Positions 24,216-32,255 of a stretch of DNA of 43,211 nt are shown here, piece after piece. Source of the stretch: Synergistaceae bacterium UBA5560. GTDB taxonomy: Bacteria; Synergistota; Synergistia; Synergistales; Aminiphilaceae. The translations under genes were made by a program, and so were the position numbers. Position 1 is the first letter of the stretch. Each line of letters begins with the position of its first letter. The DNA lies in assembly GCA_002425685.1 (NCBI GenBank), contig DIMS01000111.1, positions 1 to 43,211 on the forward strand, written 5' to 3'. The notes under the pieces are model-generated. The model worked only from the letters and a program-made list of their open reading frames with translations. It had not been told where the DNA came from and made no database searches.

Positions 24216-26765
24216 TTAACGGCCCACAGTACCCATGCCGTTGATGATCTTGTCCAGCAGTTCGTCCTGGGTAGTGATGAAACGGGACATGGCGTTGAAC
24301 GCCTGCTGAAAACGAATGATGCCCATCATTTCCTCGTCGAGGTTGACTCCCATGACGGACTGGCGTTGCGTGTCGATCTGGGTCACCAGTGCTCTCTGGT
24401 TGGACGCCATGGTGCGGGCACGCTGCCCCTGGCTGCCGATCTCGGAAATGAAGGTCTCGTAATAGCCGTTGAAGCTGGCACTCCCCCCCTCGAGCACTTT
24501 CGCCTGCTTGAGCTGGGCCATGCGGAGCGCATTTGTGCCATCTCCCTCTCCCAGAGTGTGCCCGCTGCCGTCGTCGCTTGCCGCGGCGAAGAGGCTGGAG
24601 TCGTTTTCGATAGCCGCATTCAATGTCAAATTGCGCGAAGCGCCGTATTTGAGCGCGATGGGCTCGAAATAGGCGATCCCCGTTGTCATCGCGTTGTCCC
24701 CCGTGCCGTGTCCGGCATAATGGATGGCGTTCATCTCATTGGCCAGTCCGTAGGCAATTTCGTCGAAGGCCGCAAGGTGTCCCAGGATGATGTCGTCCCG
24801 CGCCTCAAGCAGGGCCAGAATTTCTCCACCTTTCACGTGGTGTTTCACGGTAATTCCCGAGGTGCCCGTCGCCTTCAGGGTGAAGTGAATTCCCGTGGAG
24901 ACCGTATCGAGGGTTTTCGCGGCATAGCCGTCGCTCTTGGAGAGCAGGCGGGCTTCGGTGAAGGTGTTCTCCGAGGACATATAGCGAGAACCGTCAAAAA
25001 GAAAGACCGCATCCTGTGCCCGAGTGAGCACGCTGGTGGAGTTCTGTTCGATGCCGTTCGGCACGTCGGCGACGTTGGCGAAGCCGAGCTTGCGCGCCAC
25101 GTAGAGGCTGCCGCCCTCATCGCCCTGGAAGTTGATGCGAGGGCTCTCGCCCACCACGTTGCTCTCCAGGACGAGATAATGGCTGTTTGTCACCTCGTCG
25201 TAGCGGATTTCCGCGTGAAGCCACTGTTCGGGGCGATCGGGGTCGTTTTCGTTGGCGGCAAAGTGGCCGTTGATCTTGTTCCGGATCGTCTCCAGCGTGT
25301 CCTCTTCGGTGACGTCGATCTTCACGGTGACGCCCTCGTCGGCCATGCCAAGCTTGCCCGAGAGAAGATTTCCCTTCACGTCCGTGAGAGAAAGAAGGTA
25401 ATTCTCCGTGGAGAGGAGCGTAAGGCGATCCTTCGTGCCTGAGGCCGTCACGGTCGTGTTGAGCCCGGCGTCGGTGTACAGGGGGTCGCCAAGAAAACCG
25501 CGCAAATCATCGAGAAGAAGTTCGCCGTTAGCTCCGGCACCCACAGTTACCGGAGACCCGTGGTTGTCGTTCAGCTCCCATGCAGCACCATTCCAGGAAG
25601 CCGTCACGATGCTTTCAAAATCCCCTGAGGCGACGCGGAACTGGTACGACGTAGGCTCGTCTGCGCCAGGAGGCGCAGAAAGCAGCACGGCTCCGTCGGG
25701 CCCCGTATTGTCGAAAGCAATGCTCGTCTCCTGCGTTCCCGAGCTGCTCACGGTGATGCCAAAACTTCCGGAGAGGTTGAGTTCCTGGTCCACGTACAGG
25801 GGCTGCACGCGGTCGTTGCCGTTCCCCACCGCCCAGGCCGTTTCAGAGGCGAGACGTTCCACCGTGAGAACGTGCACGGCCTCGGGAGCCTGCTGTTCGA
25901 TGATGACTTCGAGGACGGAAGGGTTGTCCACGTGGTCGAACTCGTTGTCCTCCACCTGCACGTCGAAGTATCCCTCGTTACCCTGAACGGGAACGAGGAC
26001 GAGATGACGGGTCTGCGTTCCCTGCACAAGCAGCTTGCCGTCCAAATAGATCTTGTAGTCCCCGTCGCTCTGGTCGCAAACCGTAGCGGGAGTGCAGTCA
26101 ATGAGCTTGCAGAGCTTCTCCACGAGAAGATCACGGCGATCCAGCAGGTCGTTGGGGTTGCCGCCCACGCCCTGCACTTCCGAGATCGTCTCGTTCAGGG
26201 CAGCGATCTGGTCGATGTAGTTGTTGGCCTCCTCGACCTTGAGTTTCAAATCCTGGTTGAGCGCAGCCCGATACTGGTCGTAATTGGTGGCGAGTTGCTC
26301 CAGAAAAGTGGTAAGGGTGATGGTTTTCTGCACAAGATCCTCCCGGACCGAAGAGCTGTCCGGGCGCTTGTGGGCTTCCTGAAGCGCGGCCCAGTAGTCA
26401 TCTATGGCAGCGGCGAACCCTTCGCCAGCGGGTTCGTTGACGAAGAGTTCGATGTGGTTCAACACCTGCTCGATACGCTCCCAATAGCCGAGGACGGTGC
26501 TCTCTTCCTGATATTGCATGTCCAGAAAAGCGTCCCGGAGACGCACGATGGCGTCCACCTGGACACCCGTTCCGATCTGCCCAGGAAGCGCCGGTCGGGC
26601 AAGACCCGGTTCCGTGAAGGGATCGGTGCTGGAGGCCTCGACCCGTTGCCGTGAATAGCCCTCCACGTCGGCGTTGGAGATGTTGTGTCCCGCCGTTTCC
26701 ATGCCCCTGCGGAAGTAGTCGAGGGCACGACGGCCCATTTCAAGGCCGAAAAAACTGCTGAGCAT
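24216..26765 (-). CDS. flgK: Flagellar hook-associated protein 1 (FlgK), enlarged
   Basis: An 849-residue FlgK, the hook-side junction protein. The N-terminus FFGLEMGRRALDYFRRGMETAGHNISNADVEGYSRQRV and the following NEPAGEGFAAAIDDYWAALQEAHKRPDSSSVREDLV are typical, as is the C-terminal MGVNLDEEMMGIIRFQQAFNAMSRFITTQDELLDKII. The middle is enlarged by beta-rich inserts with an IN-like segment (TLETIRNKINGHF). E. coli FlgK has 547 residues. GGGGAGGAGAGG precedes the ATG. It lies between flgN, its likely export chaperone, and flgL. Confidence 0.95.
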   Translation of the reverse strand: MLSSFFGLEMGRRALDYFRRGMETAGHNISNADVEGYSRQRVEASSTDPFTEPGLARPALPGQIGTGVQVDAIVRLRDAFLDMQYQEESTVLGYWERIEQVLNHIELFVNEPAGEGFAAAIDDYWAALQEAHKRPDSSSVREDLVQKTITLTTFLEQLATNYDQYRAALNQDLKLKVEEANNYIDQIAALNETISEVQGVGGNPNDLLDRRDLLVEKLCKLIDCTPATVCDQSDGDYKIYLDGKLLVQGTQTRHLVLVPVQGNEGYFDVQVEDNEFDHVDNPSVLEVIIEQQAPEAVHVLTVERLASETAWAVGNGNDRVQPLYVDQELNLSGSFGITVSSSGTQETSIAFDNTGPDGAVLLSAPPGADEPTSYQFRVASGDFESIVTASWNGAAWELNDNHGSPVTVGAGANGELLLDDLRGFLGDPLYTDAGLNTTVTASGTKDRLTLLSTENYLLSLTDVKGNLLSGKLGMADEGVTVKIDVTEEDTLETIRNKINGHFAANENDPDRPEQWLHAEIRYDEVTNSHYLVLESNVVGESPRINFQGDEGGSLYVARKLGFANVADVPNGIEQNSTSVLTRAQDAVFLFDGSRYMSSENTFTEARLLSKSDGYAAKTLDTVSTGIHFTLKATGTSGITVKHHVKGGEILALLEARDDIILGHLAAFDEIAYGLANEMNAIHYAGHGTGDNAMTTGIAYFEPIALKYGASRNLTLNAAIENDSSLFAAASDDGSGHTLGEGDGTNALRMAQLKQAKVLEGGSASFNGYYETFISEIGSQGQRARTMASNQRALVTQIDTQRQSVMGVNLDEEMMGIIRFQQAFNAMSRFITTQDELLDKIINGMGTVGR

Positions 26766-26793
26766 GGCGAACCTCTCCTCCCCTACGCGATGG

Positions 26794-27240
26794 TCATCCT
26801 CTGAAGTCGTAGCCGCCGGAGGGTGTTCCGAAGGAGCCTTCCAAGCGTCTCCACTCGTTGACGAGCAACTCGCCGAGCATGGAGCTCTGTTCCACGAGCC
26901 TCGAGAGAATCTGCATCTCCGATTTGAGTTTCAGCACTGCCTGCCGGAGCGCATCCCCGGCGGTGCGAAGCCGAGTAGCCTCCTCCTCGGTCAACTTGGA
27001 AGCAAGAGCGCTTACCGTGGGGTCGCAGCCGAGCACCGCCGCAAGCGCCTTCGTCTCGCGCTCCCTCGCGGCCTCGGACGCGCGAGCCTTGGCTGAAAGG
27101 GATTGCGCGCTTTTCATCAGCTCCTGCAACGAAGAAAGGCGCTCTTCTCTGAGCGCCTCCCGCTGTCGAACGATGACGTCCCACAATTCAAGCAGCATTT
27201 GGGTCTGCTGCTCGAGAAGGGGAATCAGGTTTTCCACCAC
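26794..27240 (-). CDS. flgN: FlgN-type flagellar export chaperone
   Basis: A 148-residue helical, Leu/Glu/Arg-rich protein of the FlgN type, the cytoplasmic chaperone for FlgK and FlgL. VVENLIPLLEQQTQMLLELWDVIVRQREALREERLSSLQELM is the typical first helix pair; sequence identity in this family is low, so the call relies on pattern and on position between flgM and flgK. The GTG at 27240 is chosen because AAGGAGG (within the end of flgM) lies nine bases upstream; the longer frame starting at 27276 would overlap flgM. Confidence 0.8.
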   Translation of the reverse strand: MVENLIPLLEQQTQMLLELWDVIVRQREALREERLSSLQELMKSAQSLSAKARASEAARERETKALAAVLGCDPTVSALASKLTEEEATRLRTAGDALRQAVLKLKSEMQILSRLVEQSSMLGELLVNEWRRLEGSFGTPSGGYDFRG

Positions 27241-27244
27241 GGGG

Positions 27245-27526
27245 TCATTCCTCCTTTTGCAGGATGCCCGCGGCAAGAAGACGTTGCGCGACGAGAGTCA
27301 GGTTCGGCGTGTACGTACCGGACTGAATCTGTTCACGAAGGGCATCGACACGTTCGTTGCGGATCTCGGGAACTTTTTTCAGCTCGGAAGAGACTTTGGC
27401 CAGTTCCTTGGCAAAAGCGCTGACCTCAAGTCCGTCCCCTTGGGCTTCGCCTGAAACGGATTTGTATTTGCCGGCGCTTTTCTGCAGATACTGGGCACCC
27501 AGAACGCGCTGCACCTTGTCGATCAT
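27245..27526 (-). CDS. flgM: Anti-sigma-28 factor FlgM
   Basis: A 93-residue FlgM, which binds and holds sigma-28 until the hook is complete and FlgM is exported. The conserved C-terminal half reads VPEIRNERVDALREQIQSGTYTPNLTLVAQRLL, matching the sigma-binding region. The N-terminus (MIDKVQRVLGAQYLQKS) is variable in the family. GAGGG precedes the ATG. A sigma-28-like promoter lies about 35 bases upstream, which would make FlgM feed back on its own partner. It is followed by flgN after four bases. Confidence 0.92.
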   Translation of the reverse strand: MIDKVQRVLGAQYLQKSAGKYKSVSGEAQGDGLEVSAFAKELAKVSSELKKVPEIRNERVDALREQIQSGTYTPNLTLVAQRLLAAGILQKEE

Positions 27527-27560
27527 GATCCCTCACCCCTGTCCATGAAGCTCGCTTCCA

Positions 27561-27588
27561 GTATCGGAATATCTTGAGAAAAGCTTTA
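27561..27588 (-). promoter_or_regulatory. Sigma-28-type promoter for flgM
   Basis: On the minus strand TAAAGCTT (27581-27588), 12 bases, then TCCGATAC (27561-27568). The -35 differs from TAAAGTTT at one base, and the -10 keeps the CCGATA core. The 12-base spacer equals that of the flagellin promoter, which supports both calls. Transcription would start about 28 bases before the flgM ATG. Confidence 0.6.
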
Positions 27589-27608
27589 GCACCCGGGGGA
27601 AAAATCGG

Positions 27609-27640
27609 CGTTTTGCGCGACACATGTGCCACATAAAACG
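27609..27640 (-). repeat. Inverted repeat between yvyF and flgM
   Basis: The arms CGTTTT (27609-27614) and AAAACG (27635-27640) enclose a TGTGGCACA-like inner palindrome. On the minus strand it is followed by GCCGATTTTTCCC, so it could be a weak terminator that ends the comFC-yvyF transcript before the flgM promoter. The stem is AT-rich and short, so this is tentative. Confidence 0.4.
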
Positions 27641-27717
27641 CCCCAGGTTTTACGCGACGCAGACTGCTCGGGGAACCGTCGCACAGGACCGCTGCCACAG
27701 AGCCGTCGGAAACGCGC

Positions 27718-28119
27718 TCAACGCTCCTTTTTATTGCGGCGGTATTTCTGATGGACGTACAGCAGATTCTTCTTGTCCTTGAGAATGTCTGCGTGAATTC
27801 TTCGGGAGCAGGCAGAGCACAGGTTTCCTGTCGCAATGGAGGCACCGCAGGATTGACAGTTCCGTCGTCCCTTTCCGGGTTCGACCTTCTGAATGCGCCC
27901 GTCCTCAACGAGGGCCTGGAGGAATTTTTCGTCAAGGTCAAGAAGTTTCGACAGGTCCTGAACGGTGGGAGTGAGCTTGGGATGGGCACGCAGAAAATCC
28001 CGCACGTAGGCGTACACCTCGTCGAGTTCGGCCCGACACTCGTTGCACACCGACGAGGTGCCGGCGCTCACGAAGGCGTTGCCGCAGACGGCACAACTGC
28101 GCAGATCAAAGTGGGCCAT
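27718..28119 (-). CDS. YvyF-like flagellar operon protein, zinc-finger type
   Basis: A 133-residue protein of the YvyF (TIGR03826, 'flagellar operon protein') type. It has a four-cysteine zinc knuckle at each end: CAVCGNAF plus CNECRAEL near the N-terminus and CQSCGASI plus CSACSRRI near the C-terminus. DEVYAYVRDFLRAHPKLTPTVQDLSKLLDLDEKFLQALVEDGRI, a helix-turn-helix-like stretch, lies between them. The start at 28119 is supported by GGGAGGTGAT upstream. It overlaps the end of comFC by 14 bases, as in the Bacillus comF-yvyF-flgM order. Its molecular role is unknown. Confidence 0.85.
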   Translation of the reverse strand: MAHFDLRSCAVCGNAFVSAGTSSVCNECRAELDEVYAYVRDFLRAHPKLTPTVQDLSKLLDLDEKFLQALVEDGRIQKVEPGKGRRNCQSCGASIATGNLCSACSRRIHADILKDKKNLLYVHQKYRRNKKER

Positions 28120-28789
28120 GCGGATCACCTCCCCGGGAGCGACTCCAGGAAACCAGAGCGGACACCGCTCCACCGGCACGCATCACCGCGCCGGCGGCCC
28201 GCAGGAACGTGGTTCCCGTGGTGCACACATCATCAACAAGTATAACGCCTCTCAAGGGACCTGAACAGCGGCGCACCGCGAGGGCCTCTTCGGGAAGACT
28301 TCTGCGGTCGGCGGCGGAGCGCTCCGCCTGGGGAGGGAGAGATCTTTGCCATTCCAGCACATCTCGGACCGGGCGGGAGAGAACCGAGGCCATTCCTTCC
28401 GCGAGAAGCTTTGCCTGATTGAAGGAACGCGGACTCCCCCGGTGGAGCGGAACGGGAACGAGATCGCCCTCGGGGAAGCTCGGGCACGCGGCGACAAGCC
28501 GGCCGAGCGCGTGTCCCATGGGGATGCCGAGAGAGGCCTGACCTCGGTATTTGAGATCGAGGAGAAGACGCCGTGGCATGCCGTCGTGAAGGGTGCCGAA
28601 GAAGAGCGGCGGCAGATCGGGATGTGCCGGACAGGGTGCGGGAACACCACAACGGGGACAGACCGGTGTCGGCGGTGGAAGAAGCGCGTCGAGACAGGCG
28701 GGACAAACGGGAACCGCCATGCGTCCACAGAGCGGGCAGACTGCGGGCCAGAGGAGATGGCAGAGAACCTGTCGCAGAAAGGTGAACAT
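28106..28789 (-). CDS. comFC: ComFC/GntX family phosphoribosyltransferase-like protein
   Basis: A 227-residue ComF-family protein. The N-terminus has a double zinc knuckle (CPLCGRM, CPACL, CPRCGVPAPC), then the family start LFFGTLHDGMPRRLLLDLKYRGQ. DLVPVPLHRGSPRSFNQAKLLAEGMA follows and then the PRPP-binding loop GVILVDDVCTTGTTF. Relatives take part in DNA uptake in naturally competent bacteria; no comFA is visible here, so competence is not implied. The ribosome site before the ATG (TAGGG) is weak. It overlaps yvyF. Confidence 0.88.
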   Translation of the reverse strand: MFTFLRQVLCHLLWPAVCPLCGRMAVPVCPACLDALLPPPTPVCPRCGVPAPCPAHPDLPPLFFGTLHDGMPRRLLLDLKYRGQASLGIPMGHALGRLVAACPSFPEGDLVPVPLHRGSPRSFNQAKLLAEGMASVLSRPVRDVLEWQRSLPPQAERSAADRRSLPEEALAVRRCSGPLRGVILVDDVCTTGTTFLRAAGAVMRAGGAVSALVSWSRSRGGDPHGPL

Positions 28790-28870
28790 GCCCTACAGCA
28801 GAACCGGAAACGTTCCGCCTCGAGAACGCCCGGTGAACGACACTCCGGTTTTTTTGCCGGAGGAACGGAA

Positions 28871-28910
28871 GACGGCAGCGAGGGCGAAATCGAACGCCCC
28901 CGCTGCCGTC
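28871..28910 (-). terminator. Inverted repeat after metK, probable weak terminator
   Basis: The arms GACGGCAGCG (28871-28880) and CGCTGCCGTC (28901-28910) are perfect complements, and AGGGC/GCCCC extend the stem. It lies 32 bases past the metK stop. On the minus strand it is followed by TTCCGTTCC, which is only moderately T-rich, and then by a second small hairpin (CTCCGG/CCGGAG around seven A). Confidence 0.55.
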
Positions 28911-28941
28911 AAAGAGTTTCTTCCCACGCGTTCGTTCTTTT

Positions 28942-30144
28942 TCAGCGCCCCGCGGCCTTGCGAAGCGCCTCGGCCCGATCCGTGCACTCCCACCGGGGCA
29001 GAGGATCCAGATCGACGCGTCCCATGTGTCCATAGGCGGCGAGCCGGCGATACTGGGGCTTGCGAAGTTCCAGATCCCGGATGATGGCGGCGGGACGGAA
29101 GTCAAACTGTTCGCGCACAAACCTCGTGAGCGTGGCGTTGTCCACGACGCCGGTACCGAAGGTCTCCACCATGATGGAAACGGGATGGGCCACACCGATG
29201 GCGTAGGCCACCTGGATCTGACACACCTCCGCCAGCTCCGCGGCGACGATGTTCTTTGCGGCATAGCGGGCCATGTACGCGGCGGAACGGTCCACCTTGG
29301 TGGGATCCTTGCCGGAGAAGGCACCTCCACCATGAGGCGCAACACCGCCGTAGGTATCGACGATGATCTTGCGTCCCGTGAGACCAGTATCCGCCATGGG
29401 GCCGCCCAGCACAAAGCGGCCCGTGGGGTTGACGAGAAGACGGGTCTTTCCGTCCAGCAGCGCCGCAGGGATCACCGGCCTGATGACGTGCTCCAGGATG
29501 TCCGCGGCGATCTGTTTCTGCTCCACTTCGGGATGATGCTGGGTGGAGACGACGATGGTGTCTGCACGGAGGGCTTTTCTCCCCTCGTATTCCAGCGTCA
29601 CCTGGGTTTTTCCGTCGGGACGCAGATAGGGGAGAACGCAGTCTCTGCGCATTTTGGCGAGCCGCCGAGCCAGACGATGGGCCAGTGCAATGGGAAGAGG
29701 CAGATATTCCTCGCATTCATTGCAGGCATAGCCGATCATCATGCCCTGATCGCCTGCGCCGACTTTGTCGATTTCATCGTCGTTCATGTCTTTTTCGCGG
29801 ATTTCCAGGGCCTTGTCCACTCCCTGGGCGATGTCGGGAGACTGTTCGTCGATGGCGGTGATCACCGCGCAGGTATCCCCGTCGAATCCGTACTTCGCTC
29901 GGGTGTAGCCGATTTCCTTGACGATGGATCTCGCAAGGGCCGGGATCTCCACGTAGCAGGACGTGGTGATCTCTCCCGCGACAACGACCAATCCGGTGGT
30001 GACGAGAGTCTCACAGGCCACCCGTCCCATGGGGTCCTGCTCGAGAATCGCGTCGAGAACTCCGTCGGAGATCTGGTCCGCCAACTTGTCCGGATGCCCT
30101 TCCGTCACCGACTCGGACGTGATGAGAAAACGCTCGTTCGCCAT
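28942..30144 (-). CDS. metK: S-adenosylmethionine synthetase
   Basis: A 400-residue MetK that makes S-adenosylmethionine from methionine and ATP in the cytoplasm. All landmarks are present: ITSESVTEGHPDKLADQISDGVLDA at the N-terminus, GAGDQGMMIGYACNE, and GGGAFSGKDPTKVDRSAAY with the ATP/phosphate-binding Lys and Asp, then YAIGVAHPVSIMVETFGTG. The length fits the family. GGAGG lies about 11 bases before the ATG. It has a near-consensus promoter and a hairpin in the leader. It is probably its own transcription unit, upstream of comFC. Confidence 0.97.
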   Translation of the reverse strand: MANERFLITSESVTEGHPDKLADQISDGVLDAILEQDPMGRVACETLVTTGLVVVAGEITTSCYVEIPALARSIVKEIGYTRAKYGFDGDTCAVITAIDEQSPDIAQGVDKALEIREKDMNDDEIDKVGAGDQGMMIGYACNECEEYLPLPIALAHRLARRLAKMRRDCVLPYLRPDGKTQVTLEYEGRKALRADTIVVSTQHHPEVEQKQIAADILEHVIRPVIPAALLDGKTRLLVNPTGRFVLGGPMADTGLTGRKIIVDTYGGVAPHGGGAFSGKDPTKVDRSAAYMARYAAKNIVAAELAEVCQIQVAYAIGVAHPVSIMVETFGTGVVDNATLTRFVREQFDFRPAAIIRDLELRKPQYRRLAAYGHMGRVDLDPLPRWECTDRAEALRKAAGR

Positions 30145-30174
30145 AACCTACCGCACCTCCACAACACAACATTA

Positions 30175-30204
30175 CTGCCCATGCATAAGAAACATCACGG
30201 GCAG
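30175..30204 (-). promoter_or_regulatory. Hairpin in the metK leader
   Basis: On the minus strand CTGCCCGTG (30196-30204) pairs with CATGGGCAG (30175-30183) over nine positions with one G-T, around a 12-base loop. It lies 30 bases before the metK ATG and about 20 after the predicted transcript start. No T run follows, so it is not a plain terminator. It does not match any SAM riboswitch that I know. It could stabilise the mRNA or bind a regulator. Confidence 0.5.
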
Positions 30205-30230
30205 AAAAACGTCAACCTCGTAATGTACAT

Positions 30231-30259
30231 TTTATACAGTGCCTGGAAAGAAATGTCAA
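30231..30259 (-). promoter_or_regulatory. Housekeeping promoter for metK
   Basis: On the minus strand TTGACA (30254-30259) is followed after exactly 17 bases by TATAAA (30231-30236), a near-consensus sigma-70 promoter. Transcription should begin near 30224 and give a leader of about 80 bases. This is the clearest housekeeping promoter in the window. Confidence 0.85.
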
Positions 30260-30311
30260 CGCACAACATTCTCCACAGCGTTCTCCCGGAAAAAGCTGTG
30301 GGGGAATCACG

Positions 30312-30752
30312 TCAGGAATATTCTATCGGTCTGCGGAGCAACATGACCGCCCCTTCCCGATGCTCGAATCCGTGAGGCGCGAGAAAGGGAGCAAGATCGC
30401 TGGTATAGGTGATGAGAAGCGGGATGTTGCGCACCGCCGGATGCTCCAGAACGTATTCGAGCAACGCGGATCCAAGCCCCTTTCCCTGGTGATCGGGATG
30501 AACGAGGATGTCCCAGAGCGACCCGCGAAAGACGAAATCCGTGAGAAGGCGACAGAAAGCCACCACCTTACGTTCGAAGTGAACGGAAAAGCACATGCTG
30601 CTCCCCTCGAGCATTTTTCGGATCTCCTCAAGAGAACGGCTTCTCCCCCATCGTGTGAAAAGATAGAGGTTATGTATGCTCTCCGCGTCCACGGCCAGTT
30701 TGCTGTCGTAGAACAGATATCCCTGCGGAATGGGGTGCGGCACTTTCGTCAC
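30312..30752 (-). CDS. GNAT family N-acetyltransferase
   Basis: A 146-residue GNAT acetyltransferase. The fold is shown by MCFSVHFERKVVAFCRLLTDFVFRGSLWDILVHPDHQGKGLGSALLEYVL, including the acetyl-CoA loop Q-G-K-G-L-G, then LLITYTSDLAPFLAPHGFEHREG. The substrate cannot be told from sequence. The GTG start at 30752 lacks a good ribosome site, so a different start is possible. It follows the zinc-ribbon gene on the same strand and is followed by the metK promoter region. Confidence 0.8.
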   Translation of the reverse strand: MTKVPHPIPQGYLFYDSKLAVDAESIHNLYLFTRWGRSRSLEEIRKMLEGSSMCFSVHFERKVVAFCRLLTDFVFRGSLWDILVHPDHQGKGLGSALLEYVLEHPAVRNIPLLITYTSDLAPFLAPHGFEHREGAVMLLRRPIEYS

Positions 30753-30782
30753 GGAGCAACCCGGATGCGTCGGAAACAGCCC

Positions 30783-31001
30783 TTATGGCCGGGCCGTCGC
30801 GGAATCCGCGCCGCCGAGAGACATGCCGCCACAGATACGGCGCAGATCGCCTCCGCGGGCATCGGCACTCACCGGAAGCTGCACCACCTGACCGGTACCG
30901 CAACGGGGACATATCCACATGGCCCGGGCCATGCCATCCGCATCGGGAGCACCCGCCAACACCTTCATTTCACCACAAAGCTGGCATGCCACGATCAGCA
31001 T
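30783..31001 (-). CDS. Small zinc-ribbon protein
   Basis: A 72-residue protein with two Cys-x-x-Cys knuckles, CQLCGEM near residue 6 and CPRCGTG near residue 31, spaced as in a zinc ribbon. A Gly/Arg/Asp-rich tail follows. ATG 31001 begins MLIVACQLC and has GGGAG about 10 bases upstream; a longer frame from 31040 adds unlikely residues. It lies 48 bases after the DUF3084 gene and just before the acetyltransferase, probably in one transcript. The function is unknown. Confidence 0.65.
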   Translation of the reverse strand: MLIVACQLCGEMKVLAGAPDADGMARAMWICPRCGTGQVVQLPVSADARGGDLRRICGGMSLGGADSATARP

Positions 31002-31049
31002 TTCTCCAGATCTCCCTTCATCCTCCCCGAGGAAATGCAAAATGTGCCA

Positions 31050-32255
31050 TTATTGTACCGCAGTTTTCTCCTCCGGGGAACGGACTTCCAATTCCACTTG
31101 CACGGGTCCTTCCGTAAAGGTGGTCTCCGCGGTGGCGACGACGAGTTCAAGCGTTCCTTTCGAAGAGGCGATCTTCTCCACGGCGTCGAAGAATTCCGCC
31201 GCGGCAAGATTGCCCACCGTCCCTCGAAGCGGATCGCGCAACACGCCGTCCGCCGTGGCTTTTCCGTTCACCTCCGCGAGGATTTCGTAGAGTTTCGCCT
31301 CCGCTGCCTCGAGTGTAAGCCCTCCCTGGATCTCGCGCACGAGCAGAACCGTCCCCGCCTCGTAGATCCGCGTGCTCTCCAGCGCCTCGACTTTGGTCTG
31401 CACACGCTCTCCGAGAACGGCGTTGGAGCTGGCCACCAGGCGAAGCACCATGCGTAGAGGAGACCCCCCCGCGCCGATCCGATCGAGCACCTGGCGAAGG
31501 GAATCTTCGCCGATCTCGACGGCCATTCCCTCGGAACCTTCGGGAAGACGGCGGCGGATCACCACAACGGCACGCTCGCGCAGAGACCGGACGGCCTCTT
31601 CTGCCGCGATGCCGTCACTCCCCTGGGGAAGAGGCAACTGGGCGATGATCTCTCCGGCCAGGACGATGATGCGCCCCGCACGGATCTGCTCGAGACCCTT
31701 TCGGAGTGTCTCGATGTCCTCCTGCAGCTCGGTCCGTTGCGCCTCAAGGCGATGCACTTCTCTTTCCAGCTCCTGGCGGCGCGCCTCGGCGGCGCTCTTC
31801 GCCGCGAGAGAACGCTCAAGCTGCTCCTGAAGGGTTCGCAGAGACTCCTCGCTCTCGGCAAGACGTCTTTCCACCTGGGCCAGTTCCTGGCGCTTCGTGG
31901 TGAGTTCCGCCTGATTTTCGAAAAGCCGGAGTTCGAGGGCCTGCATCTCCTGCTGGTTTTCCTGAAGCTGGGAGGTGAGTTCGGTGATCTGCCGCTGGAC
32001 GAATTTGAGGCTGAACAGTGCCGTCCGGACCGTATCCGTGGTGGTGGAGAGAATGGCCAGGGTGGCAAGGGTGATAAACACTCCCGTTACTGCGGTGACA
32101 ATCGACGAGGTGTAGCGGGGGCGCAGACCGAAGATGGAGATGCGCTTTTTCCCGATGCGCATGCCCAATACGTCTCCCACGTAGGCCACGACAGCGCTTA
32201 CGAGAACAAGAACGATCAGGAGCTTCCAGTTGATGTCGCCCAGACGTTCAAGCAC
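31050..32255 (-). CDS. DUF3084 membrane-anchored coiled-coil protein
   Basis: A 401-residue DUF3084 protein. Two membrane helices lie near the N-terminus (WKLLIVLVLVSAVVAYVGDVLG, residues 10-31, and IVTAVTGVFITLATLAILS, about 52-70), separated by the family segment GKKRISIFGLRPRYTS. A long coiled coil of Gln/Glu/Leu heptads follows (about 85-195), then a mixed alpha/beta C-terminal domain (GRIIVLAGEIIAQLPL, VVVIRRRLPEG). The family is found in Synergistota, cyanobacteria and some Firmicutes, and its role is unknown. The GTG start is supported by GAGGAG upstream. It heads a group with the zinc-ribbon and acetyltransferase genes. Confidence 0.85.
   Translation of the reverse strand: MLERLGDINWKLLIVLVLVSAVVAYVGDVLGMRIGKKRISIFGLRPRYTSSIVTAVTGVFITLATLAILSTTTDTVRTALFSLKFVQRQITELTSQLQENQQEMQALELRLFENQAELTTKRQELAQVERRLAESEESLRTLQEQLERSLAAKSAAEARRQELEREVHRLEAQRTELQEDIETLRKGLEQIRAGRIIVLAGEIIAQLPLPQGSDGIAAEEAVRSLRERAVVVIRRRLPEGSEGMAVEIGEDSLRQVLDRIGAGGSPLRMVLRLVASSNAVLGERVQTKVEALESTRIYEAGTVLLVREIQGGLTLEAAEAKLYEILAEVNGKATADGVLRDPLRGTVGNLAAAEFFDAVEKIASSKGTLELVVATAETTFTEGPVQVELEVRSPEEKTAVQ

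Noticed and set aside
22899..25442. 847-codon open frame on the plus strand across flgL and flgK
   Set aside because: It spans the junction of two real genes in antisense and shows no domain, start signal or sensible composition.
27617..27631. Sigma-54-like TGGCAC-N5-TCGC on the minus strand upstream of flgM
   Set aside because: The -12 element has a mismatch (TCGC for TTGC), the motif sits in an inverted repeat, and a better sigma-28-like promoter lies closer to flgM.
30175..30224. SAM riboswitch before metK
   Set aside because: The leader is about 80 bases with a single stem; none of the known SAM aptamer cores could be found.
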